Shown here: positions 1 through 12,000 of the stretch, piece by piece
Position numbering within the stretch: position 1 is the stretch's first letter
How the letters are laid out: every line of letters begins with the position of its first letter
From: Verrucomicrobiales bacterium
GTDB lineage: Bacteria; Verrucomicrobiota; Verrucomicrobiia; Limisphaerales; CAIMTB01
Reading direction: 5' to 3'
Length of the DNA: 49,045 nt
Assembly (NCBI GenBank): GCA_020845805.1
Contig: JADLFD010000035.1
Location: forward strand, 1 to 49,045
Made by a program: the position numbers and the translations under genes
Notes under the pieces: model-generated
Told to the model about the DNA's origin: nothing
The model's input: only the letters and a program-made list of their open reading frames with translations
Databases searched by the model: none

Positions 1-51
1 GGCGGACTGGTGGCGGTGGTCGGGGCCGTGATCCACAAGTTGGGTCACTAA
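1..51 (+). CDS. C-terminal fragment of an unidentified protein (GGLVAVVGAVIHKLGH*), truncated by window start
   Basis: Open frame 1 from base 1 to TAA at 49-51; convergent with purM. Confidence 0.3.
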   Translation, partial: GGLVAVVGAVIHKLGH

Positions 52-88
52 CGGCGAAGCCGGCGGGCCGGGGCAAGGTTGGAGACCG

Positions 89-1147
89 TCACACCACCCG
101 CGACTGCCCGGAGCCCTTGGTCACTTCACCGATCGCCCAGGCGGCGTGTCCCTCTTTCCGGACGAAGCGCAGGATGGCCTCGGCCTGGTCTTGAGCCGCG
201 AGGACCACCATGCCGACTCCCATGTTGAACACCTGATAGAGCTCGGTTTCTTCGACGCCACCCTGCTCCTGGATGAGCTGGAAGATGGGGAGCATGTCCC
301 AGGAGCCCTTGCGGATGACGACATCACAGCCGGCGGGGAGCACCCGCGGGATATTGTCGATGAATCCGCCGCCGGTGATATGGGCGAGGGCATGCACGGG
401 GCGGGCTGAGCCGCGATGGAACTTGCGCAGCAGGCGCTGCACCAGCGGCCCGTAGCTGACGTGAACTTTGAGCAGTTCGTCGCCAATGGTGTTCTGGAAA
501 TCGGGCACCCAGGTCTTCGGCTTCATCATCAGCTGGTCGAAGAAGATCTTGCGTGCCAGCGAGTAGCCGTTGGTGTGAAGGCCGCTGGAGGCGATGCCCA
601 GGACCACGTCGCCGCGTTTGACGTGTTTCTGGCCGTTCAACATGGAGGACTTGTCGACCACGCCGACGATGGTGCCGCTCACGTCGTACTCGCCGGCCTG
701 GTAGAAGCCGGGCATTTGCGCGGTTTCGCCGCCGATCAGCGAACAATGGTTTTCGGCACAGGCCTTGGCGAAGCCGCGCACGATATCGGTGAACACGCGT
801 GGCTCCAACTTGCCGGTGCCGAGGTAGTCGAGAAAGAAGAGGGGTTCGGCGCCGAGGACCGCGATGTCATTGACGCAGTGGTTGACGAGGTCCTGCCCGA
901 TGGTGTCGTGGCGGTCCATCGCGAACGCGATCTTGAGCTTGGTGCCCACGCCGTCGACGGAGGAGACGAGGACCGGCTTGGGATGGCGTTTGACGTCGAT
1001 GGCGAACAGGCCGCCGAAGCCGCCCACTTTACCGAGGACCTCTTTGCGATGGGTGGAGGCAAGCAGCTTGGGCAGCGTGCCTTTCACGCGGTTCCCAAGG
1101 TCGATATCAACTCCGGCGGCAGCGTACGCTTTCTTCGATGGGCTCAT
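89..1147 (-). CDS. purM: Phosphoribosylformylglycinamidine cyclo-ligase (AIR synthase)
   Basis: 352 aa ORF with AIR synthase motifs (DGVGTKLKIA, GGETAQMPGFY, HITGGGFIDNIPRVLP); ATG start. Confidence 0.97.
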   Translation of the reverse strand: MSPSKKAYAAAGVDIDLGNRVKGTLPKLLASTHRKEVLGKVGGFGGLFAIDVKRHPKPVLVSSVDGVGTKLKIAFAMDRHDTIGQDLVNHCVNDIAVLGAEPLFFLDYLGTGKLEPRVFTDIVRGFAKACAENHCSLIGGETAQMPGFYQAGEYDVSGTIVGVVDKSSMLNGQKHVKRGDVVLGIASSGLHTNGYSLARKIFFDQLMMKPKTWVPDFQNTIGDELLKVHVSYGPLVQRLLRKFHRGSARPVHALAHITGGGFIDNIPRVLPAGCDVVIRKGSWDMLPIFQLIQEQGGVEETELYQVFNMGVGMVVLAAQDQAEAILRFVRKEGHAAWAIGEVTKGSGQSRVV

Positions 1148-1213
1148 CGGTCAGGGCGGTGACTGTCGGCACCTGGCGCGGTTTTGTCCATGCCAGGCTT
1201 GCTGGCGTGGGGG

Positions 1214-1948
1214 TCAGAGGTGCCGGACCTGGCCGCGGTACTGGGCGAGGAGCGCTTCATTCCAGCCGGGGACGTCGGCATTGCTGCTGGCGTAAATCTC
1301 AGGGGGATGGCCCGCGTGGGTGGCCAGTTCGATGGCGCGCGCCACCAGGGCGTTTACCAGGAAGAGGCCGGCAATGCTGGAGGTGGGCCCGAACTTGCGT
1401 GGGAGCCCGGGCAGGTCGAGCGCGGCATCGCCGATCGGTGACCCATGGTCCAGAACCATCTCGGCCACCTCGAATAGGCGTTTGCCGGAGGCATGGCGGG
1501 AGGGGAAGGCGCGGCTGTGCGCGAGGCTGGTCAGGGCGATGGTGCGCAGGCCGCGCTCGCGCGCCGCGAGCGTCAGTTCGATGGGGACCGCGTTGCGGCC
1601 GGAATTGGAGGCCACGATGAGGACGTCGCCGGCCCTGACGGGGTAGCGATCGAGCAGTTCCTGGGCGCGCCCGGATTCCTGTTCCAGCCGTGAGCTATCG
1701 GCGGCGCTTTGGTGGAGCATGAGTGGGGGATCCAGGATGGCGGCGGCGCGCGCGAGTCCACCGGCACGGTAGAAGACCTCTTCGGCGAGCATGTGCGAGT
1801 GTCCGGTGCCGAAGACGTAGAGGTAGCGGCCGTCCAGCAGTGCTGAGGCGAGCACGGAGGCGGCGTGCTCCAGGCCGGTGCGTTGTGAATCCGCCGCATG
1901 GCGGAGCTGTTCCAGGACGGTGCGCAGGTAGCGGTCGATGACATTCAT
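1214..1948 (-). CDS. SIS-domain sugar isomerase-like protein (UPF0309-like)
   Basis: 244 aa from MNVIDRYL; YLYVFGTGHSHMLAEEVFYRAGG and VLIVASNSGRNAVPIELTLAARERGL are SIS phospho-sugar-binding signatures; the ORF extension to 2506 looks spurious. Confidence 0.85.
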   Translation of the reverse strand: MNVIDRYLRTVLEQLRHAADSQRTGLEHAASVLASALLDGRYLYVFGTGHSHMLAEEVFYRAGGLARAAAILDPPLMLHQSAADSSRLEQESGRAQELLDRYPVRAGDVLIVASNSGRNAVPIELTLAARERGLRTIALTSLAHSRAFPSRHASGKRLFEVAEMVLDHGSPIGDAALDLPGLPRKFGPTSSIAGLFLVNALVARAIELATHAGHPPEIYASSNADVPGWNEALLAQYRGQVRHL

Positions 1949-2137
1949 GCGGCGTGGTGACGGGGCACGTTTGGGGTCTGCGGGTACGATGGCGGGGCGG
2001 ACAATGGCCGCGTGATTCGCGGGAGGTCGAGAGTGGCTTGGAGGTTCCGGGGAGGAAAGCGTGGGTTGGCAGGTGGGACATTCTCCGGTGGCGGCGGATT
2101 CGTTGCCGGAGTTGAAGGAGCCACGCATGCTCGCCCC

Positions 2138-3487
2138 ATGCATGGCACACGTGCGGCCGTCAGCATGGGGATGATCAGCGTCGCCTGCTGGCTCCTGGCG
2201 TCCATGGGTTCGGATGCGGCACGTCCACCGCAGCCGGTGGAACTCCAACTCAACGACGACGGCGGCTGGTGCTGGTTCCAGGACGAGCGCGCGGTGGTCG
2301 TGAAGGACCGGTTGGTGGTGGGCTCGGTGGCCACGGGATATCGGGACCGGGGGCGGCGTGGTGACATCGACGTGATGTCGCTGGATTTGCGCCGGGGAGG
2401 GGTGACCCGGTTCCCGCTGCACCGGGGACTCGAGGCGGATGATCACGACGCTCCTTCGTTCGCCGTGCTGGCGGATGGTCGCCTGTTGACGATGTACGCC
2501 AAGCATGGGAGCGAGAACCGCTTTTATATGCGCCGCACCGTGCGGCCCGCGGACGCGACCGCCTGGACGCGCGAAGAGGTGGTCGTGCCCAGCGAAACCT
2601 CACGCGTCACCTATTCCAACCTGCACCGGCAGCGTGGGGGGCGGATCTTTCAGTTCTTTCGCGGACTCGACGCGTCGTTCAAGCCCTCCTGGATTTACTC
2701 GGACGACGGGGGCGTCCGATGGCAGCGTGGGGGAATCCTGGTGGATATGCCGGACGCCCGGATTCGGCACCGGCCGTATGTGAAGTATGCCTCGGACGGG
2801 CGGGGCGTCATTCACCTGGCGTTCACGGAGGCGCATCCGCGCGACTACGACAACGGCATTCACCACGCGATGATTGTGGGGGACAGGTGGGAGCGCTTGG
2901 GGGCAGGGGTGATTCGCGGTCTGGGGGAGGCGCCGCTGACGACGGCGGAGGCCACGACGATTCAGAGCGGTGCGCCGGATCGAGTCTGCTGGATCCAGGA
3001 TATGGAACTGGACCGGCGCGGGCGCCCGCGGCTGGTCTTCTCCGTGCAGATGAACTCCGCGGGGCGACCTCCGGGCCAGGGAGGCGAGGATCTGCGTTAT
3101 CACTTCGCTGAGTGGGATGGTGCGGCGTGGTCCACGCAGGAGGTGGCGTACGCGGGGCGCCGGTTGTATGCCGGCGAGGACGATTATGCGGGAGGCATCG
3201 CCTTGCATCCGGATGATCCGAACGAGCTGTACCTCTCCACCTCGGTGGACCCGGTCGCGGGGACACCGTTGCCCGGCGGGAAGTATGAACTATTCCGAGG
3301 TCGTCGGTCCGGGGCGCGACCTGGCGTGGACTGGAGTTGGGAGGCTCTGACGCCGGGGGCGAAGGAGGATCAACTGCGCCCGCTGGTGCCGAGGTGGCGC
3401 AAAGGACGGACGGTACTTCTTTGGCTCAGCGGCACGTACCGTTCGTACACCGACTACGATCTGGCAGTGCGCGCACGGGTTTGGTGA
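2138..3487 (+). CDS. Secreted BNR repeat-containing protein (BNR_4-like beta-propeller)
   Basis: N-terminal hydrophobic segment, then WCWFQDERAVVV, DDHDAPSFAVLADGRLLTMYAKHG, IYSDDGGVRWQRGG; start could be 2138 or 2165. Confidence 0.7.
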   Translation: MHGTRAAVSMGMISVACWLLASMGSDAARPPQPVELQLNDDGGWCWFQDERAVVVKDRLVVGSVATGYRDRGRRGDIDVMSLDLRRGGVTRFPLHRGLEADDHDAPSFAVLADGRLLTMYAKHGSENRFYMRRTVRPADATAWTREEVVVPSETSRVTYSNLHRQRGGRIFQFFRGLDASFKPSWIYSDDGGVRWQRGGILVDMPDARIRHRPYVKYASDGRGVIHLAFTEAHPRDYDNGIHHAMIVGDRWERLGAGVIRGLGEAPLTTAEATTIQSGAPDRVCWIQDMELDRRGRPRLVFSVQMNSAGRPPGQGGEDLRYHFAEWDGAAWSTQEVAYAGRRLYAGEDDYAGGIALHPDDPNELYLSTSVDPVAGTPLPGGKYELFRGRRSGARPGVDWSWEALTPGAKEDQLRPLVPRWRKGRTVLLWLSGTYRSYTDYDLAVRARVW

Positions 3488-3518
3488 TGGCGTGCGCCCG
3501 TGTCCACCTGGCCGGAGG

Positions 3519-3549
3519 CGCCGCCCTGCCGGTAGGGAGGCGGGCGGCG
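3519..3549. terminator. GC-rich hairpin between convergent BNR gene and gyrA (CGCCGCCC...GGGCGGCG)
   Basis: 8-bp perfect inverted repeat with 15-nt loop in a convergent intergenic region; no U-tract. Confidence 0.35.
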
Positions 3550-3656
3550 GCGGCCGAGTAAGGCGAAGGCTCCGGATTGAACGTATCGACGGCCACGATC
3601 CGGGCCGACCATCCCGGCGCTTTCTGAATGGCGGCCGAGATCGAAGGAGGAGGCGC

Positions 3657-6317
3657 TCAGGGCGCCGTGGGAGTGGGAAGGATGCCCTCGGCGGGAGGGG
3701 CGGGTTCCTCGCCCTCTTCACTGATGACGGGGGCGATGGCCGTGAGGCGGTCCTCGGCGTCGAGGTTGATGAGTTTGACCCCCATGGTATTGCGACCGGC
3801 TTCGCGGATTTCCCGGACCTGGATGCGCACCATCTGGCCCCCTGCGGTGATGAGCATCAGTTCGTCCTGTTCGCGCACGGCGAGGGCGCCCACCACGCGG
3901 CCGGTCTTCTCGGTGGTCTTCATGGTGATGATGCCTTTGCCACCGCGGCTTTGGACGCGGTACTCGTCGAAGGCGGTGCGTTTGCCGATGCCGTTGTCCC
4001 CGGCGACCAGCAGCGTGGAGTCGGCGCTCACCACGGCGAGGGCCACCACCCGGTCCTGGGCGTCGAGTTCGATGCCTTTGACGCCGGCGGCGGGGCGGCC
4101 CATGGAGCGGACTTGGTCCTCCTGGAAGCGGATGCTCATGCCCTCCGAGGTGATGAGCACGACCTCGTTGAATCCGGTGGTGAGGCGGACCTCGATGAGC
4201 CGGTCCCCAGCCTCGATGCCAATGGCGATGATGCCGCCTTTGCGCACGTTGGAGAAGTCGGCGAGCGCGGTCTTTTTCACCGTGCCCTGCTGGGTCGCGA
4301 AGAAGAGGAACCCGGGCTGTTGCCAGGTGAGATCTTCTTTGCCGGGGCCGAGCACGGACGGGATGCGGATGAGCGCGGCGATCTTCTCGTCGGGGCGGAG
4401 TTCGAGCAGGTTGGCGATGCTGCGCCCCTTGGAGGCACGTCCCATGTCCGGGATTTCGTGAACCCGCTCGACATAGACGCGCCCGGTGCTGGTGAAGAAC
4501 ATCAGGTAGTCGTGCGTGCCGGCGGTGAACAGGTGTTCGATGAAATCGGCGGCCTCGCCCTCGACCACGGAGGTCTCGCGCGTGGCCATGCCGATGACCC
4601 CTTTCCCTCCGCGTCGCTGGGCGCGGTAGGAGCTCACGTTGGTGCGTTTGATGAGGCTGTTGTGCGTGATGGTGATGATCACGGCCTCATTGGCGATCAG
4701 GTCCTCGATGGCCATCTCGCCCTCGTCCGGGACGATGTCGGTCAGGCGTTTGGTGGCATGGCGGGCCTTGACGGCCTGCAGTTCGGACTTGATGCGGGCG
4801 AGCACCCGTTCTTCACGCGCGAGGATATCGAGGAGGTCCTTGATGCGCGCGACCAGTTCGTCGTACTCGCCCTTGATCTTGTCGCGTTCGAGGGCGGTGA
4901 GTTGGTAGAGGCGCAGTTCGAGGATCGCGTCGGCCTGGGCCTCGGAGAAGGCGTAGCGTCCGTCGACGATGCGGGCCTCGCTGCGGATCAGGATGCCGAG
5001 GCGCTCGACCGTGGCGCGGGAGAACTCGTAGGCGAGCAGTTTGATGCGCGCTTCGTCGCGATTGGAGGACGAGCGGATGATGCGGATGAAGTCATCGAGG
5101 TGGGCGAGCGCGAGGAGGTAGGCCTCCAGGCGTTCGGCGAGCTTCTCGGCCTCGCGCAATTGGAATCGCGTACGGCGGAGGATGACCTCGCGGCGGTGCT
5201 CGATGTAGCAGTTGAGCACCTCCTTGAGGTTGAGCGTCTTGGGCCGCCCGCCGTCGATGGCGAGCATGTTGACGCTGAAGGATGTTTCGAGCTGGGTGAG
5301 GCGGTAGAGGTTGTTGATGACCACCTTGGGCACCGCGTCGCGTTTGAGTTCGATGACGAGGCGGCAGTTCTCGTCCGACTCATTGCGCATGCCGGAGATC
5401 TCAGTGATCGCTTTTTCGGTGACCAGTTCGGCGATGCGTTTCTCGAGTTCGGCGGGATTGACCAGGTAGGGGACATCGGTGACCACCAACTGGGTGCGGC
5501 CGCCCTTGAGCTCCTCGACCCCGATCTTACCGCGCATTTTCAGGCTGCCTCGGCCGGTGCGGAAGTAATTGCGCACCCCTTCGATGCCGCACACCGCGCA
5601 ACGCTGCGGAAAGTCGGGTCCCTGGATGTAGCGCATCAGGTCGTCGACCGTGAGGGACGGTGTATCGATCAGGGCGCAGACGCCATCAATGACCTCGCCG
5701 AGGTTATGGGGCGGGATGTTGGTGGCCATGCCCACCGCGATGCCGGTGCCGCCGTTGACGAGGAGGTTGGGGAAGGCGGCGGGAAAGACGACGGGTTCGA
5801 CCGTGCGATCGTCATAGTTGGGGACGAAATCGACGGTGTCCTGCTCCATGTCCTGCATCATGACCGCGCCGAGGTGGGCGAGCCGCGCCTCGGTGTAACG
5901 CATGGAAGCCGGAGGATCGCCCTCGACGGAGCCGAAGTTGCCTTGGCCATCGATGAGCTTTTCGCGCATGGCCCAGGGCTGGGCCATGTGGACCAGGGTC
6001 GGGTAGATCGCCTGATCGCCGTGGGGATGGTAGTTACCCATCGTCTCGCCGACGATCTTGGCGCACTTGACGTGTTTCCGGTTGGGTTGCACGCCGAGGT
6101 CGTTCATGGCGTACAGAATCCGGCGCTGGGACGGCTTCAGGCCATCGCGCACGTCGGGCAGGGCGCGCGAAATGATGACCGACATCGAGTAGTCGAGGAA
6201 CGAGTTCTTGATCTCGTCGGCGACGTTGACTTTGGCGATCTTTTCGCCGGCCGCGAAGAGGGGCGTGCGGGAGACCGGTTGCTGCGGCGGGAGATTCGGT
6301 TCGGACGGTTCAGGCAT
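3657..6317 (-). CDS. gyrA: DNA gyrase subunit A
   Basis: 886 aa; [36 protein letters not shown] and C-terminal beta-pinwheel repeats. Confidence 0.98.
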   Translation of the reverse strand: MPEPSEPNLPPQQPVSRTPLFAAGEKIAKVNVADEIKNSFLDYSMSVIISRALPDVRDGLKPSQRRILYAMNDLGVQPNRKHVKCAKIVGETMGNYHPHGDQAIYPTLVHMAQPWAMREKLIDGQGNFGSVEGDPPASMRYTEARLAHLGAVMMQDMEQDTVDFVPNYDDRTVEPVVFPAAFPNLLVNGGTGIAVGMATNIPPHNLGEVIDGVCALIDTPSLTVDDLMRYIQGPDFPQRCAVCGIEGVRNYFRTGRGSLKMRGKIGVEELKGGRTQLVVTDVPYLVNPAELEKRIAELVTEKAITEISGMRNESDENCRLVIELKRDAVPKVVINNLYRLTQLETSFSVNMLAIDGGRPKTLNLKEVLNCYIEHRREVILRRTRFQLREAEKLAERLEAYLLALAHLDDFIRIIRSSSNRDEARIKLLAYEFSRATVERLGILIRSEARIVDGRYAFSEAQADAILELRLYQLTALERDKIKGEYDELVARIKDLLDILAREERVLARIKSELQAVKARHATKRLTDIVPDEGEMAIEDLIANEAVIITITHNSLIKRTNVSSYRAQRRGGKGVIGMATRETSVVEGEAADFIEHLFTAGTHDYLMFFTSTGRVYVERVHEIPDMGRASKGRSIANLLELRPDEKIAALIRIPSVLGPGKEDLTWQQPGFLFFATQQGTVKKTALADFSNVRKGGIIAIGIEAGDRLIEVRLTTGFNEVVLITSEGMSIRFQEDQVRSMGRPAAGVKGIELDAQDRVVALAVVSADSTLLVAGDNGIGKRTAFDEYRVQSRGGKGIITMKTTEKTGRVVGALAVREQDELMLITAGGQMVRIQVREIREAGRNTMGVKLINLDAEDRLTAIAPVISEEGEEPAPPAEGILPTPTAP

Positions 6318-6386
6318 GGTGGCGGAAATTGGGATCGTGGCGTGGGGGCGTGCGTTTCGGGCGGCGGCGCGGGAGTCGGGCGCGGC

Positions 6387-8972
<2,586 letters not shown>

Positions 8973-9009
8973 CTAGCGGAATCTCCGACCGATTCCGTTG
9001 CGCGACTGC

Positions 9010-9018
9010 GTTATAACA
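9010..9018 (-). promoter_or_regulatory. Candidate gyrB promoter, extended -10 (TGTTATAAC on minus strand)
   Basis: Reverse complement of gttataaca; about 115 nt upstream of gyrB ATG; no good -35. Confidence 0.4.
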
Positions 9019-9095
9019 TGCTGATTTGCAAATGGTTGCCGTGACTGCCGTGGATCGGGTCAGGCCCCTGGACAACCTCCGCCTGGACGGGCGGC

Positions 9096-12000
9096 TCAGC
9101 GGGTGGATTTAGGGTCCGGCGCGTGGCCGTCGCGGAGCTTCCGCAAGAGCCGAAGCGCCTCGGTGGCCGACCACGCTTGCGCGTCGCATCCGCGGGATTC
9201 GTGCGGCGCATCGCCGTCGAGAACCTCGGGCAAATGGCCGAGGCAGCCGGTGTTCAGGAGGGTGCCCAGGCTGCCCAGGATGGCGAGCGCCGAGGTTCGC
9301 GCCGACAGTTCGTCGGGCCAGGCCACGATCATGGCTTCACACAGCGATGGGAGGAGCCAGCACCAGGCAGTTCCGTTGTGGTAAGCGGGTTTGCGTCGCG
9401 AGTCCTCATCGCCTTCGTACCGCCCCCAGTAGGGGTGATGCGGGTCGTTGAGGAGGCGTCCGTCGGGGGCGTGGATGGGCAGTGGCGGGGAGACCGGAAG
9501 GGGCGCGAGGGAGCGCAGTGCCCCGGGGACGAGGAGATAGCGGATGCTGGCCTCGACCAGACGGCGGGCGTGGGGCCCGGTGATCACGCCCAGGGAGACG
9601 AGGAAGAGGGCATTGGGACGCAGCGCCTGATCGGGCAGCGCCGAGGCCGCCGAGTCACCCGCCGGGGCGTGGAGCACATCGGCAAACCATCCCAAGGATT
9701 CGATCCAGAAGAGTTGTTGCACCGACGCGCGTGCGCGCTGGGCGAGGGTTTCCCAGGCCGCGCCGTCGACGCCTTCCCGAGCGAGGAAATCGAGGACCCG
9801 GATCCAGAGGGCCTGGATTTCCACTGGAAAACCTTGGCGCGGCGTGCCCGCGGGGTAGTTGGTGTCCATCCATGTGAAGTGCGAGGGACTCCAGACCAGC
9901 GCGGTGACGGGATCGACGCGGATGCCGTTGGGCGTGCCTCGAAGATAACCGAGGGCGAGGTCGCGCACGGTCTCGAGCAAGGTGGCGGAGGAACCCTTGG
10001 GCGAGAGGGAGAGGATCGACCGCCCGAGGCACGCTGCTGCTTCCTCCACGAGGACGCCGAACCAGAGGGGGGCATCGCTGGTGTCGCGGTTGGAGGCATT
10101 GGCGCCGTGGATGGAGTTGGGCAGGGTGCCCTGGTCGGCGAAGCGAGCGAAGACGTCCAGGATGCCCAGAACCTCGGTGTGCCAGCCGCCGGCCAGCAGG
10201 CCACGCGCGGCGATGAACGTGTCGCGTCCCCAGTCGAGAAACCACGGGTAACCTGCGATCACGGTCGCCCCTGTGTCCCGACGGACGATGAACTGCTGAC
10301 ACGCGGCGCTCAGCTGGCTCTCGACGTCGTCCCAGGTTGGGTGGCGGACTGATTGGTCCGCGGAGTCGGCGCTTTTGGCTTGGAGGGCGGAACGCACTTC
10401 CGGCGCGTCGGGGGGAAGCGGCGTCGGTTCGCCGTCGAGGACGAGGAGGACCGACTCGCCGGGGGCGAGGGAGATCTCGAACCAGCCGGGGGAGTAGGCA
10501 TCGCCGAAGCCGATCTGGCCGCGCGAGGCCTCGACGGGATGCCCCACGCGTTCGGACCACTCGGGTTGGGGGTGGTATCGGCCACGGCTGGCGAGCACGG
10601 AGACGGCGCGATCGGCGGCAGGGGTGAAGGCAAAGCCGACGCCGTGGGGGGCCGGGTGGAGGTGGCGGTGGAAGTGATGTTCGCTCCCGGGATTCCGTTG
10701 CGTTTCGGCGTGAAAGCTCCGGTCCTCGAGATCTACGCGCAGGACCAGGCGGGCATCGAGCGGCGTGTCCTCGGGTGCGCGTGAGAACGAGAGCGCGGTG
10801 GTATTGCGGCCGGGGAGCATGGCCGCGAGGACCTCGATGCTGGCGGTGCGCCCGTCTCCGGCGTTGACGATGAACGTCCATCGCGCCGGGGATGCCGAGG
10901 TCAGCGCGGCGAGGTTGTGCCGGTCGAGGGCGGAGATGAAGCCGTCGGCGTTGAGCCAGGCCCGCACGCGTTTCACGAGGACGTGCCGATCGACGGGAAG
11001 GGTGGGGTGCAGGTTGGCGGCCAAGGCGGCGTCGTATTTGGAAGCCACGGTGCCGAAGTCTGCTCGGAGCCGGGCCATGCCGCCCCGTCCGTTGGTCAGG
11101 AGGACGACTCCCCGTGGATCGGCGCTGGTTTCAGACGCCGGGGCGGTACCCAGGAAGAGGAGGGGCGAGGGCAGGGGTTCGGCGGCGGAGGGGCCGGAGG
11201 GTTCCAGTTTCAGGCTGGCGCGGAGAGCGGCGGGCTCGTCCCGGGGGGGCACACAGGCGAACCACATGGCGTGCCCACGGATGGATTCAAGATGGAGGCA
11301 AGGCTTGGCTTGGCCGAAGTCGAGAACCGCACGGAACGGCGCCGGATGTTCGATCAGGAGCCACCAACCGGGCGGGACCGCCACGACCCGGGTGGTCTCG
11401 GAGCAGGTCCAGTGGATGACATTCGGGAAGGCGCTTCCCTCGGCTGCGCGGGAGGCCAGCTCGGCGAGGTCCAGGCATGGTCGGCTCCCGGACCTGAGTT
11501 GTCGTGCGAGTTCCGAGAGCGCCGAGAGCATTCGGGCAGGGTGAGTGGCGATCGCGTCGGCGAGGCGCGCAGCTTGGGATTCCGACTCCTCACGCAGCGT
11601 CTCGGCGGGGAGCAGGGCGGTGGCGGCCTGGATGAGCCATGCGCGTCGTTCGCTCCGGCGGCGAAAGGTGTCGCCGGCCTCGGCCAGCCCGCAAGTGGCC
11701 ACGCAGCGCGCCTCGGCCGGGGCCAGGTGGACTTCGCAAGTTTCCGCGGTCCACTTCAGTTCGGGCAGCGAGGCGTCGAGCAGATCATGACGCCAATCCT
11801 CCCGCGGGCCGAGGGCGGAACGCGGCAGGGTGATCGAGGCAGAGCGCTCGAGCGAAGTATTGACGACGACGAGCGCGCGCGCATGCCGGTCCGCCGACAC
11901 GCGCAGCAGGGCGAAGACCGTGGACGCGGGTGGGCTGAGGCGAGTCAGTTCGGCGCCCTGGTAGAAGGCGGGATGCTGGGCCAGCACGCGGTTCAGTTGT

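Noticed and set aside
1190-1208. Hairpin GCCAG-gcttg-CTGGC between SIS gene and purM
   Set aside because: Only ~5 bp, no U-tract; too weak to call a terminator
1949-2506. N-terminal extension of the SIS-domain ORF
   Set aside because: Runs antisense into the BNR gene; homology begins at MNVIDRYL (1948)
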